From: UBA7672 sp041166025
GTDB taxonomy: Bacteria > Pseudomonadota > Alphaproteobacteria > Caulobacterales > Hyphomonadaceae
DNA length: 64,000 nt
Reading direction: 5' to 3'
Assembly (NCBI GenBank): GCA_041166025.1
Contig: JBEAMJ010000007.1
Span: 62,001 to 126,000 of the forward strand
Translations under genes and position numbers: made by a program
In this document: piece after piece, positions 35,326 through 44,066 of the stretch
Layout of the letters: each line of letters starts with the position of its first letter
Numbering within the stretch: position 1 is the first letter of the stretch
Notes under the pieces: generated by a model
What the model was told of the DNA's origin: nothing
What the model saw: only the letters and a program-made list of their open reading frames with translations
The model's database searches: none

Positions 35326-35891
35326 CACGGCGCCTCGGGCTTCATGCGATCGGCGCCGCAAGCCTCGCGCGTTGCGACCGGGATTGCGTAGGCCTGCCAT
35401 TCGGCGGAACCCGCAGGCTTCGGCGCGGCGGCATGGGCAAGGAGCGCCGGCAGGCGATCCTTGATCACTGAGACAACCGCAAGCTCGGCGCAGTCGGTCC
35501 CGGCGCGGGGGCGTTCGAAATAGTGTTCGGCGCCTTGCGCCCGGATGAAGGACCAGCCCGCCTCCGAGATCGCGACGAACACGCCCGCATCGAGCTTTCC
35601 GGCTTCGGCATCCTCGGTCTGGAACAGGAGGCAGGCCAGTTCGGGCGGATTCGAGTAGTCGGCCGCGATCACCCCCTCACAGCGGTCGATCACCTGCACG
35701 CCCCGAGGAGGGACGATGCCCATGACACTGTTTGGCGCGGTCGGGGCCGATGGACCAGCGCCCGCCAGCTCACCCGCAGCGGGCTCCTTCTCCATGGCCG
35801 GTGCGGGCGCACCCTCCAGCGCCGGCGCGCCCGGTTCGCAGGCTGCGAACAGAAGCATGACAGAAGCTGCAAGGGGCGCGCGCGACGGCAT
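35325..35891 (-). CDS. Putative lipoprotein inside the ilv operon, uncharacterised
   Basis: 188 residues. Lipoprotein-like signal with FAAC at residues 15-18, a Pro/Ala-rich spacer, then a domain with four cysteines (DRCEG, LACLLF, TDCAEL, REACGAD) that could form disulfides in the periplasm. No family recognised. It starts two bases after the ilvB stop and its own stop overlaps the next start. Confidence 0.7.
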   Translation of the reverse strand: MPSRAPLAASVMLLFAACEPGAPALEGAPAPAMEKEPAAGELAGAGPSAPTAPNSVMGIVPPRGVQVIDRCEGVIAADYSNPPELACLLFQTEDAEAGKLDAGVFVAISEAGWSFIRAQGAEHYFERPRAGTDCAELAVVSVIKDRLPALLAHAAAPKPAGSAEWQAYAIPVATREACGADRMKPEAP

Positions 35892-35893
35892 GC

Positions 35894-37681
35894 TCAGACC
35901 AGAACCTTTCCCGCCTCGCCGATTTCATCGCCCGTGATCTTGCCGAGGATCATCTCGTTGTGGGCCGCGCCCGACGGGATCATCGGGAAGCAGTTCTCGG
36001 CTTTCTCGACGCGGCAGTCGAAAAGGACCGGCTTTGGCGTGTTGATCATGTCGAGAATGGCTTCGTCCAGGCTGGCCGGATCCTCACAGCGGATGCCGTG
36101 GCAACCATAGGCTTCCGCCAGCTTCACGAAGTCGGGCAGGCTTTCGGAGTAGGAATGCGAGTAACGCTCCCCATGCAGCAGCTGCTGCCACTGGCGCACC
36201 ATGCCCATCCATTCATTGTTGAGGATGAAGATCTTGACCGGCAGGTTGTGCTGGATGGCCGTCGACATCTCCTGCATCGTCATCTGAACCGAGGCATCAC
36301 CGGCAATGTCGATGACGAGCGCATCGGGATGCGCCGCCTGCACGCCGATGGCAGCCGGCAAGCCATAACCCATCGTCCCGAGACCGCCGGACGTCATCCA
36401 GCGGTTGGGCTTGTCGAAATGGAAGAACTGCGCCGCCCACATCTGGTGCTGCCCGACTTCGGTGGTGATGTAGACGTCCCTGTCCTTCGTCAGCGCATAG
36501 AGCCGCTCGATCGCATACTGCGGTTTGATCAGCGTCTGAGAGTTGGGATAGGCGAAGCCCTTGCGCGCGCGCCAGGTATCGATCTGTTTCCACCAGGCTG
36601 AAATGTCCGGCTTGCGGGCAGCCTTGCGATTCCAGGCTGCGGTGATCGCCTTCAGCGCCTTGCCGCAGTCGGCCACCACCGGAACATCGGCGCGGACATT
36701 CTTGTTGATCGAGGACGGGTCGATATCGATGTGGATCTTCTTCGAACCCGGTGAGAACGCATCCAGACGACCCGTGACCCTGTCGTCAAAGCGGGCGCCG
36801 ACACAGAGCATCACATCGCAATCGTGCATCGCGTTGTTCGATTCGAATGAGCCGTGCATGCCGACCATGCCGAGCCATTGCGGGTTCGACGCCGGAAACG
36901 CACCCAGTCCCATCAGAGTTGAGGTGACCGGCCAGCCTGTCGCCCTCGCCAGCGCCCGCAGAGCTTCGGATGCGGCAGGGCCAGAATTGATGACGCCGCC
37001 GCCGGAATAGATGATCGGGCGCTGGGCCGTCTGCATAAGGGCGACAGCTTCCTCGATGCGCTTGTCCTGCGGTTCGGAGCGCGGGTGATAGGTACGATGC
37101 TCGATCGCCTCGGGGCCGACATAGCGCCCGCGCGCGAACTGCACGTTTTTCGGGATGTCGATGACGACGGGGCCGGGGCGGCCCGAGGTTGCGACATAGA
37201 ATGCCTCGTGGATGACACGGGCGAGGTCGTTCACGTCACGCACGAGATAGTTGTGCTTGGTGCAGGCCCGCGTAATGCCGACCGTGTCGGCCTCCTGGAA
37301 CGCGTCCGAACCGATGAGATGCGTCGGCACCTGACCGGTGAAGCAGACCATCGGGATGGAATCCATCAGCGCATCGGCCAGCGGCGTCACCATGTTGGTG
37401 GCGCCTGGACCTGAGGTCGCGAGCGCCACGCCGCACCTGCCGGTCGAGCGCGCATAGCCTTCGGCCATGTGCCCTGCACCCTGCTCGTGGCGAACGAGGA
37501 TGTGGCGCACCTGCTGCTGGGCGTAGATCGCATCGTAGATCGGCAGCACCGCACCGCCCGGATAGCCAAAAATCGTGTCGACGCCCTGGTCGGCCAGCGC
37601 ACGCAGCACGATCTCCGCGCCGGTCAGCTGTTCTTCACCCTGCTTCTGGGTCGCCGCATCCATCTTGCTGTTTCCGTCCAT
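35894..37681 (-). CDS. ilvB: Acetolactate synthase catalytic subunit
   Basis: 595 residues, thiamine-diphosphate enzyme. Seen: FGYPGGAVLPIYDA containing the catalytic Glu region, RHEQGAGHMAEGYAR, and the ThDP/Mg site beginning GDASVQMTMQEM and continuing to LNNEWMGMVRQW. It joins two pyruvates, or pyruvate and 2-oxobutyrate, in the first common step of branched-chain amino acid synthesis. The start at 37681 is chosen as the first ATG after the terminator; ATG at 37663 is possible. Transcription is probably controlled by the leader at 37776-37832. Confidence 0.95.
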   Translation of the reverse strand: MDGNSKMDAATQKQGEEQLTGAEIVLRALADQGVDTIFGYPGGAVLPIYDAIYAQQQVRHILVRHEQGAGHMAEGYARSTGRCGVALATSGPGATNMVTPLADALMDSIPMVCFTGQVPTHLIGSDAFQEADTVGITRACTKHNYLVRDVNDLARVIHEAFYVATSGRPGPVVIDIPKNVQFARGRYVGPEAIEHRTYHPRSEPQDKRIEEAVALMQTAQRPIIYSGGGVINSGPAASEALRALARATGWPVTSTLMGLGAFPASNPQWLGMVGMHGSFESNNAMHDCDVMLCVGARFDDRVTGRLDAFSPGSKKIHIDIDPSSINKNVRADVPVVADCGKALKAITAAWNRKAARKPDISAWWKQIDTWRARKGFAYPNSQTLIKPQYAIERLYALTKDRDVYITTEVGQHQMWAAQFFHFDKPNRWMTSGGLGTMGYGLPAAIGVQAAHPDALVIDIAGDASVQMTMQEMSTAIQHNLPVKIFILNNEWMGMVRQWQQLLHGERYSHSYSESLPDFVKLAEAYGCHGIRCEDPASLDEAILDMINTPKPVLFDCRVEKAENCFPMIPSGAAHNEMILGKITGDEIGEAGKVLV

Positions 37682-37716
37682 CTCGCCGCTCGTCAGTATT
37701 TTTTTCAGTTTCAGGG

Positions 37717-37742
37717 AAAAGAAAAAGGGCCACTCGGGCCCT
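37717..37742 (-). terminator. Attenuator terminator before ilvB
   Basis: On the leftward transcript GGGCC (37741-37737), loop CGAGT, GGCCC (37731-37727), extended by one A-T pair, followed by TTTTTCTTTT. A textbook intrinsic terminator lying between the leader peptide and ilvB, inside the operon's own mRNA leader, so it must be conditional. Confidence 0.85.
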
Positions 37743-37775
37743 CTGATGTCGTCGCTCGCCGTTCCGCCCGATGCA

Positions 37776-37832
37776 TCAGCGGGCCGGCGGCGATCCAATT
37801 ACGAGTACGAGCGCCTGCGGCCGAGCCGGCAT
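37776..37832 (-). CDS. ilv leader peptide, 18 aa
   Basis: Reads MPARPQALVLVIGSPPAR. The central run Leu-Val-Leu-Val-Ile supplies codons for all three branched-chain amino acids. GGGAG stands eight bases before the ATG, unlike the leuA leader. The stop is 35 bases before the terminator hairpin. Ribosome stalling at the LVLVI codons when these amino acids are scarce would favour read-through into ilvB, the classical attenuation scheme. Confidence 0.8.
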   Translation of the reverse strand: MPARPQALVLVIGSPPAR

Positions 37833-37863
37833 GGCGGTTTCTCCCAAAACCACGTGGAAAAGG

Positions 37864-37892
37864 GCCATACCGTTTCGCAGGCGCGGGGTCAA
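37864..37892 (-). promoter_or_regulatory. ilvB operon promoter, sigma-70-like
   Basis: Minus-strand TTGACC (37892-37887) and TATGGC (37869-37864) with exactly 17 bases between them. Transcription would start near 37857, about 25 bases upstream of the leader-peptide ATG. Confidence 0.7.
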
Positions 37893-37983
37893 CGGGGTCA
37901 GGCGGGCAAGAATTGACCCGAGAATGCTGGCCCGACTGGATTGTGCACTCCAGGAGCCAGTCACTTTGCGCAAAACCGCGTCC

Positions 37984-38901
37984 TCAACCCTCCGCCCAGA
38001 TATCGGAGATCACGCGCGTGCGGACGGTGAGGTCCTGCGAGGGAATTCGGGGCCACAGCGTGAACTGGTGGGCAATCCAGGTCATCTGGCGCTTGGCATA
38101 GCGGCGCGTGTCGCGTTTGCAGCGTTCGATCGCGTCGGCGAGCGAGGCGCGGCCTTCGAAATGGTCGCAGAAGCCCGGCATTCCATGCGCCCGCATCGCA
38201 GGCAAAGACGGGTCGAGCCTGCGTTCCCAGAGCGCCCGCGCCTCGTCCAGTACGCCCCCGCGCACCATCGTGTCGACGCGGTCGTTGATACGGGCATAGA
38301 GTTCCTCGCGCGGGGGCGTGAGCGCGACGCCCGTCCAGTCGCCAGGCGCCAGCACGGGCGCAGCCTGCCCGTGGAAGCTTGAGATCGGCTTGCCTGTCGC
38401 CAGCAGGACTTCGAGCGCCCGCGCGATACGCTGGCGGTCGTTGGGGTCAATTCGGCTCGCTGCCGGCGGATCCTTTTCCACAAGATGCGCCCAGGCGGCG
38501 GCCGGGTCGGTTTCCACCGTTGTGCGGGCTTTCTCCCGGAAGCGGTCGGCAATGGTGGGAATGTCCGACAGCCCATCAGTCAGAGCCGCCAGATAGAGAC
38601 CCGTCCCGCCCACCACGATGGGCAGCCTGCCCGCCGCCCGCAGCCGCGCAATTTCGGTTGCAGCCTCCTTCGCCCACGCTCCGGCGGAATGGCGCACGGC
38701 TGCATCGACATGTCCGAAGAGATGATGCGGCGCAGCGGCGAGTTCGTCAGTGTCCGGCCGCGCCGTCAGCACGTTGAGGTCTGCATAGCATTGCATCGCG
38801 TCAGCATTGATGATTTCGCCGCCGTGGCGGCGCGCGAGCGCGATCGCCAGCCGTGTCTTGCCGCTGGCCGTCGGTCCATGGATCAGGATCGCGGGACGCA
38901 T
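37984..38901 (-). CDS. miaA: tRNA dimethylallyltransferase
   Basis: 305 residues. P-loop GPTASGKT (9-16), then INADAMQCYADLNVLTARP and GGTGLYLAALTDG, all family hallmarks. It adds a dimethylallyl group to A37 of tRNAs that read codons beginning with U. It lies just upstream of the ilvB leader on the same strand; the ilvB promoter begins 92 bases after its stop, so the operon can be expressed independently. The RY-KRQ-WIAHQF ending is also typical. Divergent from serB. Confidence 0.94.
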   Translation of the reverse strand: MRPAILIHGPTASGKTRLAIALARRHGGEIINADAMQCYADLNVLTARPDTDELAAAPHHLFGHVDAAVRHSAGAWAKEAATEIARLRAAGRLPIVVGGTGLYLAALTDGLSDIPTIADRFREKARTTVETDPAAAWAHLVEKDPPAASRIDPNDRQRIARALEVLLATGKPISSFHGQAAPVLAPGDWTGVALTPPREELYARINDRVDTMVRGGVLDEARALWERRLDPSLPAMRAHGMPGFCDHFEGRASLADAIERCKRDTRRYAKRQMTWIAHQFTLWPRIPSQDLTVRTRVISDIWAEG

Positions 38902-39006
38902 CGACTCAGTGTTTCCTCAAAAGGCTTTCAGCTTGCCTGTTTACGCATGGCGGCGACCACTGATAGAGCGCGAGGCTCGCCCTAACGCGACGCGGCATCC
39001 ACGTCC

Positions 39007-39906
39007 ATGACTCTTACCGGCATGACCCCTCCTGGCGACAGCGTCCTGACGCTGGTCTCCCGCGATGCGGACACCGTGGCGATGGCCGCCTCGGTTCCAG
39101 TGCGGGGCGCCACGGTTTCAGACAGGTCGGCGGCGGGCTGGAGCGTGACGGAAGTCCGCCTCCACAAGGACCGCGAGATCATCGGCTGGATCGAGTCTGA
39201 AGCGCCCGCGCGCGGCGTGGACTGGGCGATCGCGCCGGCCGCGAACCGGCGCAAGCGCCTGCTGATCTCGGACATGGACTCCACCATCATCGGTCAGGAG
39301 TGCCTCGACGAGCTGGCGGATTTTGCCGGACTCAAGGCGGAGGTCTCCGCCATCACCGAGCGGGCGATGCGCGGGGAGCTGGACTTCGCACAGGCGTTGA
39401 CCCAACGCGTCGCCATGCTGAGGGGGCTGAAGCTCGACGCCCTCGATGCCTGCCACCGCGAGCGCGTCCGGCTCAATCCCGGCGCGCGCGAACTGGTCGC
39501 CACCATGAAGGCGCATGGAGCGCGGAGCCTGCTGGTGTCGGGCGGCTTTCGGTACTTCACCTCGCGCGTCGCTGCGATGGCGGGGTTCGACGCCGATCGC
39601 GCCAACACGCTGCTCGACGATGGCGAGGCGCTGACCGGCGAGGTCGCCCGACCGATCCTGGGACGCGAAGCCAAGCTGGCCGCCCTGCAGGAGGAAACCG
39701 CCGCGCTGGGCCTCACGGCGAATGACGCGCTCGCGCTCGGCGATGGGGCCAACGATCTCGACATGATCCGCGCGTCCGGACTTGGTGTTGCCTACAAGGC
39801 CAAGCCCATCGTGGCGGCCGAAACGCTCGCACGGATCGAGCACACCGATCTGCGGGCGGCTCTGCTCTTCCAGGGCTATGGAGCTGACGACATCATCACA
39901 GCCTAG
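39007..39906 (+). CDS. serB: Phosphoserine phosphatase
   Basis: 299 residues. HAD-family hydrolase with DMDST (residues 89-93, nucleophile Asp89), the Ser motif LLVSGGFRYFTSR and the third motif LALGDGANDLDMI. An N-terminal ACT-like region of about 75 residues precedes it. It makes serine from phosphoserine in the last step of the pathway. The ATG at 39007 is the first of two close candidates (the second at 39022). Its TAG stop and that of the convergent protease overlap in a shared CTAG. Confidence 0.94.
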   Translation: MTLTGMTPPGDSVLTLVSRDADTVAMAASVPVRGATVSDRSAAGWSVTEVRLHKDREIIGWIESEAPARGVDWAIAPAANRRKRLLISDMDSTIIGQECLDELADFAGLKAEVSAITERAMRGELDFAQALTQRVAMLRGLKLDALDACHRERVRLNPGARELVATMKAHGARSLLVSGGFRYFTSRVAAMAGFDADRANTLLDDGEALTGEVARPILGREAKLAALQEETAALGLTANDALALGDGANDLDMIRASGLGVAYKAKPIVAAETLARIEHTDLRAALLFQGYGADDIITA

Positions 39907-41408
39907 CGCGGACGCACCGCGACATAGGTCACCTCGTCCTCGCCCCAGAGTTGGAGGAGAACGGGCTTGCCCGCGGCCTTGGCGGCTTCGGCTGCGGCGA
40001 TCGCCTGCTCGGGGGATGACACAGGCTGGAAGTGCACCTCGGTGACGACCGCGCCCATGGGAATCTTGCCCAGCGCGTCCGAACCCGTCTCGATCGATTG
40101 CACCAGCACGCCGCGCACGGAAGCGGGAATTCCGCGGCGGCGGCGATCGGCATCCTCGATCACCTTGAACTGGATGCCGAGAATGTTGGTAAGCGCCGTG
40201 GCGACGTCCTTCTCGACCGGCTGGGTCGCGGCGGCAGCGGCGCTCGACGAGGCCAGCTTGAACGTGGCGGTCGCCTGCCGCCCGTTGCGGAGATAGCGCA
40301 CGGAAACCTGCGTGCCGACCTGCGTTACGCCCATGATGCGGAAGAGATCACGGCTCTCGCGGATCTGCTGGTTGTTGATCGCGGTGATCAGGTCGCCCTG
40401 GCGGAGGCCAGCCACTTCGGCCGCGCCGCCCGTCTCCACGGAGGTAATGATGGCGCCCTCGGGCTTCTGCAGGCCGTAGGATTCGGCAATCGCCTGGTCG
40501 ACCGAGCGGGCGGTGAGACCCATCGTGCCGCGCCGCGTCTGGCCGAACTCACGAAGCTGCTGGGTCACGACCTTGGCGAAGTTGGCCGGCACCGAGAAGC
40601 CGACGCCGACCGATCCGCCCGCCTCTCCCGGCGAGATGATGGCCGTGTTCACGCCGATGACCTCGCCGCGCAGGTTGAACAGCGGACCGCCCGAATTGCC
40701 CTTGTTGATCGCCGCGTCAGTCTGGATGAAGTCGTCATAGGAGCCGGCGCTGATGTCGCGGTTGCGGGCGGAGATGATGCCGGCCGTCACCGTGCCGCCG
40801 AGGCCGAACGGGTTGCCGATGGCGACGACCCACTGGCCGACTTCCGCCGAGTCGGAATTGCCCCACGGCACCGCGGTGAGCGGCGTGCGCGATTCCACTT
40901 TGAGGAGGGCAAGGTCGACATCCTCATCTGCTCCGACCAGCTTGGCGGCCAGCACCGAACCGTCCGACAGCACCACGTCGATCTCGTCAGCGCCTTCGAT
41001 CACATGATTGTTGGTGACGACATAGCCGGTCGGGTCGATGATGAAGCCCGAGCCGAGCGAGGACTGACGACGGACGCCGCCCTGCCCCCGGCCCAGCAGG
41101 TCGTTGAACTCGTTGAGCGGCGAATTTGGCCCGAAGGCCGGAAGGCCGTCGCCACGTGAAACCGTCTGGCGTGTCGCAATGTTGACCACGGCCGGCATCA
41201 GGCTGCGCGCAAGCGCCGAGAAATCCTCCCCTGCGACGGCGCGGCCCGAGATGGGCGCCAGGGTGACGCCCGGCTGGGCGATGGCCTGCGGCGGGGCTTC
41301 CATCCTCAGCAGGGCCGGGGCGAAGAAGGCGCCGGCGACGGCCGCGACGGCCAGGACGGGGATACCAACCTTGATGAGAAGCGAGCGCTTGGACGACGTG
41401 CCCGGCAT
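39903..41408 (-). CDS. DegP/HtrA-type periplasmic serine protease
   Basis: 501 residues. N-terminal membrane or signal helix (about 10-33), trypsin-like domain with the triad His135 (TNNHVIE), Asp165 (DVDLALL) and Ser239 (GNSGGPL), then two PDZ domains (about 290-385 and 400-495). It degrades or refolds misfolded envelope proteins. A GGGAG element lies about ten bases before ATG 41408. The N-terminus looks like an uncleaved anchor, so it may be membrane-tethered as DegS-like proteins are, but two PDZ domains favour DegP/DegQ. Confidence 0.93.
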   Translation of the reverse strand: MPGTSSKRSLLIKVGIPVLAVAAVAGAFFAPALLRMEAPPQAIAQPGVTLAPISGRAVAGEDFSALARSLMPAVVNIATRQTVSRGDGLPAFGPNSPLNEFNDLLGRGQGGVRRQSSLGSGFIIDPTGYVVTNNHVIEGADEIDVVLSDGSVLAAKLVGADEDVDLALLKVESRTPLTAVPWGNSDSAEVGQWVVAIGNPFGLGGTVTAGIISARNRDISAGSYDDFIQTDAAINKGNSGGPLFNLRGEVIGVNTAIISPGEAGGSVGVGFSVPANFAKVVTQQLREFGQTRRGTMGLTARSVDQAIAESYGLQKPEGAIITSVETGGAAEVAGLRQGDLITAINNQQIRESRDLFRIMGVTQVGTQVSVRYLRNGRQATATFKLASSSAAAAATQPVEKDVATALTNILGIQFKVIEDADRRRRGIPASVRGVLVQSIETGSDALGKIPMGAVVTEVHFQPVSSPEQAIAAAEAAKAAGKPVLLQLWGEDEVTYVAVRPR

Positions 41409-41608
41409 TAGTTCAGGACTCCCAGTCAGCAAAAATACCAGCCGCCCGCCGCGGGGGCGGTCTGAATGCAGACACTGACCCCAAAGCGCCAAGACCGCAA
41501 GGCGACCCTGCGCGCCTGGACAAGCATCCCAGGCGTCATGGAACCCAGCAATTGCGGAACAATGATGGCCGATTGGGCGGTGGAGCAGGCCCCGTCCCGG
41601 CGGCTTCC

Positions 41609-43810
41609 TCAGGCCGTGCGCGCCGCTCGAGGGGCTTCCGGCGCCTCGAGGCCTTTGACCTGGAGCATCTTGGAGACGAGCTCACGCTGGTCGACCGGCT
41701 TGGACACGTAATCCGTCATCCCGAGCGCGATGTACTTTTCCCGGTCTCCGCTCATGGCGTCGGCGGTCAGCGCGATCACCGGCAGGTCCTTCCAGCGCGG
41801 CTCGGCGCGCAGGCGCTGGATCGCCTCCTTGCCGTCCATGACTGGCATGTGAACGTCGAGCAGGACGATGTCGAACTCGTGCTGGGCGAGAAGGTCCAGC
41901 GCCTCCTTGCCGTGAGTTGCCTCGACGATGTCGCAGCCCTGCGGTGCGAGGAACAGCTTGATGACCTGGCGGTTGATGGCGTTGTCGTCGGTCAAAAGTA
42001 CACGCATGCCGCGCAAAGACTTGCGCGCGGGTTCAGTTGCACGTGAGGGCGCTGTGCTCGGCGCGACGGCCGCGGCTTCCTGCGCGCGGAAGGTGAAGCT
42101 GAATGTCGAGCCCTTGCCGACCTGGCTGGTGACTGTGATGTCCCCGCCCATCATGCGGGCGAGCTGTCGCGAAATGGCGAGGCCGAGGCCCGAGCCCCCG
42201 AACTTGCGGGTGGTGGCGCCGTCGGCCTGGGTGAAAACCGAGAAGAGCTTGTCGACGGTCTCGGCGGTCATGCCGATGCCGGTGTCAGTGACCTCGACCC
42301 GCACGAGGTGCTCGCCCGTCTCCTGCCGCTTGGACGACAGAGAGATTTCGACATGGCCCCGGGCGGTGAACTTGATCGCGTTTGACACCAGGTTGCTGAC
42401 GCACTGGCGGACGCGCGTCGGGTCATAGCTCAGGCGCTGCGGGAAATTCGCGTCATAGCGCACCAGAAGATCCAGGCCTTTCTCCTCTGCCGTCGACTGG
42501 AAGAGTTGCCGCGTACGTTTCATGGTGTGGAGGAAGTCTCCGGGAACCGCCGAGATCTCCATTTTTCCCGCCTCGATCTTTGTCAGGTCCAGAACATCGT
42601 TGAGGAGCGCCATCAACGACTTGCCGGAGTCGAGGATGACGCCGACCTTCTCCTTCTGCGCGGCAGAGAGCTCTTCCGCCTCGAGCGCTTGGGCCATGCC
42701 GAGCACGCCGTTGAGCGGCGTACGGATTTCGTGACTCATGTTGGCGAGGAATTGCGATTTGGCGGTCGAATGAGCCTCGGCGGATTCCTTCGCAGCGCGG
42801 AGTTCGCCCTCCAGCGCCTTCCAGCGCGACAGGTTCACGATCATGCCGATGACGCGGCGCCTGGCCGGATCATTCGCATGAAGGACGCGCGAGCGCATCT
42901 GGAACCAGACGTATTCGCCGCTGGCGGTGAGAAGCCGGATCTCCTGGTCGGTCGCGTCGATTCGGCCGGCGCGGACTTGCCTGATCCGGTCGGACCCCAG
43001 CGGCACGTCGTCGGGATGGGTGCGTTCCGTGAGCGTCCACAGCGGGGCTTCGACAGGTTCGATACCGAGGAGGGCGGCGAAAGTCGCGTCGGGGTTGAAG
43101 GTCAGGGGATCGAGGCCGATCTCGAAATAGCCGTCGCCAGTCGAGGACACGACGAATTCCAGCTTCTTGCGCGCCGAGTCGCTTGCGTCGATCGCACGGT
43201 TGAGCTGGCGACTGGACTGCGATGCGGACCATGCAGCCTGCGCGATGCACACAACCGTGCCCAAGGACGTAACCGAACCGGCGAGCGCCATGGGCGTGGG
43301 GAGCTGCGTCCACACGGTGTGCAGCATCATGTAGAGCAACGCGAGAACCGGGATGCTGACATCAAGAGCCAGTCGCCAGACGGACATGTGGCGATTGAAG
43401 ACCGCATAGAGCGCCGAAGTGGTCGAGGTGGCGACGGCAATCACAGCCGCTCCTACATTGCCTGTCGCATACAGGTTTAGCGCGCACACGGCCCAGGTTG
43501 CATAATAGGCCACGCTTGCCAGCGTGGCTGCCAGCGGCGATCGGTCGAGACCCGCAAGGAACCGCCCCGCAAGCACCAGCGCGGCGAGGTTCAACGCTAT
43601 CGCCAGCGCGACGAACGTCACTGCATACTGCAAGCCGAGAAAGTGGTTGACGTAGGACGCAGCGAAGAGGGCGAGGACCGACACGACTGCAATGCCGCTC
43701 TTGTCCGCGGGAGCCCAGATCTCCTGCCTCAGCCATTCAAGGGGCGGTCGCCGCGTTCCGAGCGTTCTTTCCAAGAGTCGCCCCCACTGCGTGTCTTGAC
43801 GAACCTTCAC
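41609..43810 (-). CDS. Hybrid sensor histidine kinase with membrane region and PAS
   Basis: About 733 residues from a GTG at 43810; the frame has no ATG for a long way and is open to 44068, so the start is uncertain. About six membrane helices (residues 40-200), a PAS domain (VVSSTGDGYFEIGLDP ... MIVNLSRWKALEGE), the HisKA dimerisation domain with phospho-acceptor His360 in SHEIRTPLNG, an ATPase domain (VSNAIKFTARG, DTGIGM, FGGSGLGLAI) and a C-terminal receiver with Asp652 in LLDVHMPVMDG. No Hpt domain is present, so a separate Hpt protein is needed to pass phosphate on. Signal unknown. Confidence 0.88.
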   Translation of the reverse strand: MKVRQDTQWGRLLERTLGTRRPPLEWLRQEIWAPADKSGIAVVSVLALFAASYVNHFLGLQYAVTFVALAIALNLAALVLAGRFLAGLDRSPLAATLASVAYYATWAVCALNLYATGNVGAAVIAVATSTTSALYAVFNRHMSVWRLALDVSIPVLALLYMMLHTVWTQLPTPMALAGSVTSLGTVVCIAQAAWSASQSSRQLNRAIDASDSARKKLEFVVSSTGDGYFEIGLDPLTFNPDATFAALLGIEPVEAPLWTLTERTHPDDVPLGSDRIRQVRAGRIDATDQEIRLLTASGEYVWFQMRSRVLHANDPARRRVIGMIVNLSRWKALEGELRAAKESAEAHSTAKSQFLANMSHEIRTPLNGVLGMAQALEAEELSAAQKEKVGVILDSGKSLMALLNDVLDLTKIEAGKMEISAVPGDFLHTMKRTRQLFQSTAEEKGLDLLVRYDANFPQRLSYDPTRVRQCVSNLVSNAIKFTARGHVEISLSSKRQETGEHLVRVEVTDTGIGMTAETVDKLFSVFTQADGATTRKFGGSGLGLAISRQLARMMGGDITVTSQVGKGSTFSFTFRAQEAAAVAPSTAPSRATEPARKSLRGMRVLLTDDNAINRQVIKLFLAPQGCDIVEATHGKEALDLLAQHEFDIVLLDVHMPVMDGKEAIQRLRAEPRWKDLPVIALTADAMSGDREKYIALGMTDYVSKPVDQRELVSKMLQVKGLEAPEAPRAARTA

Positions 43811-44066
43811 CGTGACAGGGACAGATACGCGAAAGCTGTTAAGGACAGGTGCAGCTCCACGACCGCCTCGGGGGTTAAGTTTGCGTTGATGCCCTCGGCG
43901 GCGTCGGATCGAGCATTGATCAGCCACGCGCCGCCACACTCTCCTTCGGGGCCACTTGCCCCGCGATCCGGGCGGCGGCGGGAAACCGCCTCGACTGACC
44001 TCGCCGCGGCAATCTGGCCCTCGCGCGCGCCGACTGTTAGGTGAGGAGCGCAAGAAGAGGTTTCTC

